Shown here piece after piece: positions 6,482-9,673 of a stretch of DNA of 9,673 nt (the stretch's first letter is position 1; each line of letters starts with the position of its first letter). The translations under genes were made by a program, and so were the position numbers. The notes under the pieces are model-generated. The model was not told where the DNA came from. It worked only from the letters and a program-made list of their open reading frames with translations, and did not search any database. This stretch comes from Streptococcus parasanguinis (GTDB lineage: Bacteria > Bacillota > Bacilli > Lactobacillales > Streptococcaceae), in NCBI GenBank assembly GCA_018377375.1, contig JAGZZN010000061.1, positions 1 to 9,673 on the forward strand. Reading direction: 5' to 3'.

Positions 6482-7639
6482 CTAGTTCGTAGCCTGGTAA
6501 CGTTTGACCCCATCGAGATAGGTCGCAACCAGATCCAAATTTTGATCAAGCACGATGAAGTCCGCATCATACCCTTCTCGAATTTGACCACAAACATCAT
6601 CAATATGGACTGATTTTGCCGGATTGAGGCTGGCCATCATCACTGCTTCGTGAGGGTTAGCAATTCCCCACTCTACAACATTTTTTAATCCATCTTTCAA
6701 TTTCAAGATTGAGCCAGCTAGATTACCAGTTGATTTCAAGCGAGCCGTCCCTTCAGCGACCACAACCGGGAATTCCCCAAGCATGTAGTCCCCGTCTTCT
6801 AAGCCCCCAGCTGTCATACAGTCCGTAATCAAGGCAACATTTTCTTTTCCTTTTTGTTTCATCAGGATATCACACGCTAGCGGATCCACGTGATGGCCAT
6901 CACAGATCAACTCTGCTGTAGTATGAGGCAACTCATACATGGCACCAACCATACCGAGTTCACGGTGCGTCAAACCACGCATACCATTGTAGGCATGTAC
7001 CCAGACACTCGCACCTGCATCAACCGCTTTTTTAGCTTCTTCAAAAGTAGCATTGGAGTGTCCCAGAGCGACAGTCACCCCTTCTCCTGTAATGGTCCGA
7101 ACAAATTCTTCTACCCCTTCACGCTCAGGAGCAAGAGCAATCTTATTCAACAGACCATTGGCAGCTTTTTGCCAAGCCCGGAATTCTTCCATACTTGGAT
7201 CCTTCATATAAGATGGGTTTTGAGCTCCCTTGTATTTTTCTGTGAAATAAGGTCCTTCAAAATAAATCCCGCGAATCTTAGCTCCTGTTGCTTCTTTGTA
7301 TCGTGCACCGATATTTTCCGTTACTGCCAAAAGTTGTTCGTAAGAGGAAGTAAGGGTCGTAGGCAAAAAGCTCGTAACCCCTGTACTCAAGAGCCCTTCA
7401 CTCATGGTATGGAGAGTGCCTTCGATATTGTTATCCATCACATCTACCCCACCAAATCCGTGAATATGGGTATCTACGAGGCCAGGCGCAATGCTGTAAC
7501 CAGAATAATCCAACACATCCGCACCTTCTGGTAAGCTTTCCACATGTTTTCCAAACTTGCCATCAACAAGCTCCAAATAGCCTCCGCGGCGAACCCCATG
7601 TGGGTAATAAAATTGATCTGCTTTAATATATGTAGACAT
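6482..7639 (-). CDS. nagA: N-acetylglucosamine-6-phosphate deacetylase
   Basis: A cytoplasmic metal-dependent amidohydrolase that converts GlcNAc-6-phosphate to glucosamine-6-phosphate and acetate, feeding amino-sugar catabolism and wall precursor recycling. At 385 residues it has the usual family length. Visible motifs are H58-x-H60 in VDTHIHGFGG, metal-ligand E128 in YFEGPYF, H194 in LGHSNA, H215 in VHAYNGM, substrate-loop CDGHH near 246-250, and catalytic D273 in ITDCMTAGG. I chose ATG at 7639 (MSTYIKADQF). AAAGGA lies seven bases upstream, whereas the in-frame ATG at 7675 has no ribosome site and starts only about eight bases after the predicted transcription start. The gene is monocistronic with its own promoter and terminator. 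A DasR/NagR-type palindrome and a cre-like site in the promoter imply induction by amino sugar and catabolite repression. nagB is not in the window. Confidence 0.96.
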   Translation of the reverse strand: MSTYIKADQFYYPHGVRRGGYLELVDGKFGKHVESLPEGADVLDYSGYSIAPGLVDTHIHGFGGVDVMDNNIEGTLHTMSEGLLSTGVTSFLPTTLTSSYEQLLAVTENIGARYKEATGAKIRGIYFEGPYFTEKYKGAQNPSYMKDPSMEEFRAWQKAANGLLNKIALAPEREGVEEFVRTITGEGVTVALGHSNATFEEAKKAVDAGASVWVHAYNGMRGLTHRELGMVGAMYELPHTTAELICDGHHVDPLACDILMKQKGKENVALITDCMTAGGLEDGDYMLGEFPVVVAEGTARLKSTGNLAGSILKLKDGLKNVVEWGIANPHEAVMMASLNPAKSVHIDDVCGQIREGYDADFIVLDQNLDLVATYLDGVKRYQATN

Positions 7640-7646
7640 AAAATCG

Positions 7647-7652
7647 TCCTTT
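7647..7652 (-). promoter_or_regulatory. Ribosome binding site that sets the nagA start
   Basis: AAAGGA, seven bases before ATG 7639. It decides against the longer frame from 7675, which would add 12 residues not typical of NagA. Confidence 0.8.
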
Positions 7653-7689
7653 CCATTGTAGGAACTGTGTTCCATTTATATTCATACAT

Positions 7690-7718
7690 ATTATAACGCT
7701 TTCACTTCTATTTGTAAA
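7690..7718 (-). promoter_or_regulatory. nagA promoter
   Basis: -35 TTTACA (7718-7713), 17-base spacer, -10 TATAAT (7695-7690). The predicted start is near 7683, leaving a leader of about 44 bases. Confidence 0.85.
7691..7704 (-). promoter_or_regulatory. cre-like CcpA site over the nagA -10 region
   Basis: The minus strand reads TGAAAGCGTTATAA, matching TGWAANCGNTNWCA at all positions except the penultimate. It overlaps the -10 hexamer and spacer, where CcpA binding would repress. nag genes are classic catabolite-repressed targets. Confidence 0.65.
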
Positions 7719-7730
7719 TGGTCTAGACCT
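7719..7730. promoter_or_regulatory. DasR/NagR-type operator (dre) next to the nagA -35
   Basis: TGGTCTAGACCT contains a perfect 10-base palindrome GGTCTAGACC and matches the GntR-family DasR/NagR dre core TGGTCTAGACCA at 11 of 12 positions. It abuts the -35 hexamer on its upstream side, which fits repression relieved by amino-sugar phosphate. Confidence 0.7.
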
Positions 7731-7749
7731 ATTTTTAAATAGAATCCAA

Positions 7750-7784
7750 CAAAAAAACAGAGTAAGCTTCCTACTTACTCTGTT
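7750..7784 (-). terminator. Intrinsic terminator of the Na/Pi cotransporter gene
   Basis: AACAGAGTAAG (7756-7766) pairs with CTTACTCTGTT (7774-7784) around a seven-base loop. On the minus strand a run of seven T follows. It lies directly after the transporter stop codon. Confidence 0.93.
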
Positions 7785-7793
7785 TGACGTTCA

Positions 7794-9425
7794 TTAAATT
7801 TGCTCGATTTGTACTTTTTCAGCCAGATTCATGGCATGGTCTGCAACTCGTGTATAGTGAGAAATGATATCAATAAAGTTTACTCCAGCTTGAGGTGTAC
7901 ATTCGCCTTGGTTCAAACGACGAATATGGGTTTTCCGAAGTCTTTTCTCTAACTTTTCAATTGCCTCGTGACGTGCTACCAATTGGTTTGCAAGACTCAC
8001 ATCATTGTTCTCAACAGCTTTTAAGGCATCCTCTACAAATTGATGGGTTTGGTTGTAAATATCTTCCAATTCAGCCAAGGCCGCTTCTGAAAAGACCACT
8101 TTCTTACGAATTAAATAATCAGTCAGATTGATCAAGGCTTCCGCGTGATCTCCAATCCGCTCCAAATCCCGTGAGGAATCTAAGATATTGGTGAGAACTT
8201 CACTTTCTCTCGGACTCAAGGCTTCACTCGACAAACGAATCAAGTAGCGAGTCAAATCATCATCAATGGTATTAATGGCTTCTTCTGTCTTATGTCCCTT
8301 TTCAGCTGTTTTTTCATTTTGATGAACAATATAATCATAAGAGAGATTAAAAGCTTTGTCTGCATATCCACCTAAATGAAGCAACTCTTTTTTTGCATTT
8401 CCTAGAGCAATCGAAGGCGCTTGAGTGATCAAGTTTTCATCCAAGTAGAGCGGTTCATATTTGACAACCTCATCCTCACCAGGAATCAGTTTGGTTACAA
8501 AGTATGCCAAAGCTCCAATGAATGGGAATTGAATGATAGTGTTGGTCACGTTGAAAGCTCCGTGAGAAAAAGCAATGGTCATTTCTGGTGACAAGTGCAA
8601 GAGCCCTTGGAAGTATTCAATCATGGCTGTAAAAGGTGTTAACAAGATCAAACAAAGGATTGTACCGATCAAGTTAAAGAGCACATGGGTTGCTGCAACA
8701 CGTTTAGCAGAAACATTGGCCCCCATCGCTGCAATAATAACTGTCAAGGTTGTTCCGATGTTGTCTCCAAAAAGAATAGGTAAAGAACCGCGAAGATCTA
8801 GGAATCCACCTGAATACAAACCTTGTAGAATCCCAATGGTAGCTGACGAAGCTTGAATCAAAACAGTGATGATGGCTCCTGCTAAAACACCCAGAATTGG
8901 ATTTTTCCCAAGGGTGATCATGTACTGACTAAATTCTGGCAATTCTTTCAAAGGACTCATTCCCGCACTAATCAGGTTTAAAGCGTAGAAAATTCCTCCA
9001 ACCCCAAAGAGAATCCGACCAATATTATTGGCCATTCGATTCTTGGTAAAGAAAAGTAAGACCGTTCCAAGAAACATAATTGGAAGGGCATAAGTTCCCA
9101 GTTTAAACCCAATAATGAACGAGGTGACCGTAGTCCCGATATTAGCCCCCATGATGATCCCAATGGCTTGACGTAGGGTCAAGAGACCCGCACTGACCAA
9201 ACCAACGGTAATCACCGTTACCCCAGTACTAGACTGAATAAGAGCTGTCACAACAATCCCTACTAAGACTCCAAGAAAGGGATTGCTGGTATATTTATCA
9301 ATATAGTAGCGAAGACGGTCCCCTGCAGCTTGTTGCAATCCTTCTCCCATTGTTTTAATACTATAGAGAAAGAGACCTAACCCTCCCAAAAAGTTAAACA
9401 AAATTTCCTGCCAGTTAATGGACAT
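7794..9425 (-). CDS. Na/Pi cotransporter family protein with C-terminal PhoU-like domain
   Basis: A 543-residue inner-membrane protein of the NptA/YjbB type. Two inverted Na/Pi-cotransporter repeats are visible: the first with QSST (64-67) followed by GANIGTT (93-99), the second with QASS (191-194) followed by GDNIGTT (220-226). They are surrounded by hydrophobic helices up to about residue 312. Residues about 340-540 form a PhoU-like helical bundle with ERIGDHAEALINL and TRVADHAMNLAE, the acidic motifs that bind metal in PhoU. Family members carry out sodium-dependent phosphate transport, in some bacteria export; direction here cannot be told. I chose ATG 9425: GGAGG at 9433-9437 is seven bases away, but only one base from the alternative ATG at 9431. 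The gene has its own promoter and terminator. Confidence 0.93.
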   Translation of the reverse strand: MSINWQEILFNFLGGLGLFLYSIKTMGEGLQQAAGDRLRYYIDKYTSNPFLGVLVGIVVTALIQSSTGVTVITVGLVSAGLLTLRQAIGIIMGANIGTTVTSFIIGFKLGTYALPIMFLGTVLLFFTKNRMANNIGRILFGVGGIFYALNLISAGMSPLKELPEFSQYMITLGKNPILGVLAGAIITVLIQASSATIGILQGLYSGGFLDLRGSLPILFGDNIGTTLTVIIAAMGANVSAKRVAATHVLFNLIGTILCLILLTPFTAMIEYFQGLLHLSPEMTIAFSHGAFNVTNTIIQFPFIGALAYFVTKLIPGEDEVVKYEPLYLDENLITQAPSIALGNAKKELLHLGGYADKAFNLSYDYIVHQNEKTAEKGHKTEEAINTIDDDLTRYLIRLSSEALSPRESEVLTNILDSSRDLERIGDHAEALINLTDYLIRKKVVFSEAALAELEDIYNQTHQFVEDALKAVENNDVSLANQLVARHEAIEKLEKRLRKTHIRRLNQGECTPQAGVNFIDIISHYTRVADHAMNLAEKVQIEQI

Positions 9426-9432
9426 GATCATT

Positions 9433-9437
9433 CCTCC
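9433..9437 (-). promoter_or_regulatory. Ribosome binding site that sets the Na/Pi transporter start
   Basis: GGAGG, seven bases from ATG 9425. The in-frame ATG at 9431 is almost touching it and is unlikely to be used, so the protein should start MSINWQE. Confidence 0.75.
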
Positions 9438-9469
9438 AAATATGAGATCAGAAATAAAACTCCTCTCCT

Positions 9470-9498
9470 ATTGTAAAGGATAATTTCCAATCACACAA
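9470..9498 (-). promoter_or_regulatory. Probable promoter of the Na/Pi transporter gene
   Basis: -10 TACAAT (9475-9470) with 17-base spacer and a weak -35 TTGTGT (9498-9493). The leader would be about 38 bases. Confidence 0.5.
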
Positions 9499-9526
9499 GA
9501 GATTTCTGTAAATTTCTATTATTTTT

Positions 9527-9540
9527 TGAAACCGTTTTTT
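9527..9540. promoter_or_regulatory. Possible cre-like site upstream of the Na/Pi transporter
   Basis: TGAAACCGTTTTTT matches 12 of 14 positions of TGWAANCGNTNWCA. It lies about 64-77 bases before the predicted start, so it would not block the promoter directly. The half of the site that should be CA is missing, and the T-run makes chance likely. Confidence 0.25.
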
Positions 9541-9581
9541 TCTTTCTGTTTTATTTTCCTCATTTTAAGAGCCAAAAAAGA

Positions 9582-9673
9582 GAGAGTGGGACAGAAATCG
9601 GTAATTCGTTAGAATTCGATTTCGTCGTCCCACCTCCGCACAGTTGAGTAGGGCTGTAAAAGCTGATGAAATC
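9582..9673. repeat. Structured intergenic repeat element, cut by the window edge
   Basis: A nested imperfect palindrome: GTGGGAC (9586-9592) with GTCCCAC (9627-9633), AAATCG (9595-9600) with CGATTT (9617-9622), and AATTC (9603-9607) with GAATT (9612-9616) around loop GTTA. Flanking GAG/CTC extend the base past a bulged A. It is followed by CCGCACAGTTGAGTAGGGC and no open frame. The text resembles a dispersed hairpin repeat I associate with viridans streptococcal intergenic regions, but copy number cannot be seen here. It may also act as a terminator or processed RNA for a gene beyond the edge. Confidence 0.55.

Noticed and set aside
6890..7534. 214-codon plus-strand open frame inside nagA
   Set aside because: It lies wholly antisense to nagA. 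Its translation has no recognisable motif, and I saw no ribosome site or promoter for it.
7640..7675. Longer nagA start at ATG 7675
   Set aside because: It has no ribosome site and would begin about eight bases after the predicted transcript start. The added residues do not look like NagA, whereas ATG 7639 has AAAGGA at proper spacing.
1..9673. CRISPR arrays, phage, insertion sequences, toxin-antitoxin or defence genes
   Set aside because: I saw no regularly spaced repeats, transposase or recombinase motifs, or defence-type domains. All genes are ordinary chromosomal types.

Overview
The window looks like chromosomal DNA of a viridans-group Streptococcus. The signs are low GC, short intergenic regions with TATAAT promoters and strong GGAGG-type ribosome sites, a YSIRK-type signal peptide on a C5a-peptidase-like subtilase, a T-box leader, and a WalR/VicR-type operator. 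Species cannot be fixed by eye. Every gene I can support lies on the minus strand, so the window reads right to left.

From the right edge: a structured intergenic repeat (about 9582-9673, running off the window); a Na/Pi-cotransporter-family protein with a C-terminal PhoU-like domain (7794-9425); nagA for N-acetylglucosamine-6-phosphate deacetylase (6482-7639), whose promoter carries a DasR/NagR-type palindrome and a near-consensus CcpA cre site; a two-gene unit made of a 72-residue membrane protein (6132-6350) overlapping by ATGA an aldo/keto reductase gene (5293-6135) that is split by one in-frame TAG; a 1472-residue secreted S8 protease (605-5023) behind a TGTTAC-N5-TGTTAC operator; then a T-box leader (about 300-505) feeding a GFA-family zinc protein (1-276, cut by the left edge). 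Each transcription unit is closed by a clear intrinsic terminator: 7750-7784, 6425-6455, 5233-5270 and 542-580.

The genes do not form one pathway. They are separate short units: GlcNAc catabolism, phosphate/sodium transport, a small-membrane-protein/oxidoreductase pair, a surface or secreted protease, and a tRNA-sensing unit. The T-box reads best as glycine-specific: a GGC triplet lies in the candidate specifier loop, and the variable T-box base is A, which matches a U73 discriminator. As I remember it, an aldo/keto reductase gene lies close to glyQS in pneumococcus, so glyQS may follow just beyond the left edge; that is inference.

I see no new multi-gene system. The points most worth a second look are the protease that combines a YSIRK signal with no LPXTG anchor but three FIVAR-like repeats and a basic tail, its apparent WalR operator, the amber-interrupted reductase, and the T-box whose first gene is a GFA protein instead of a synthetase.
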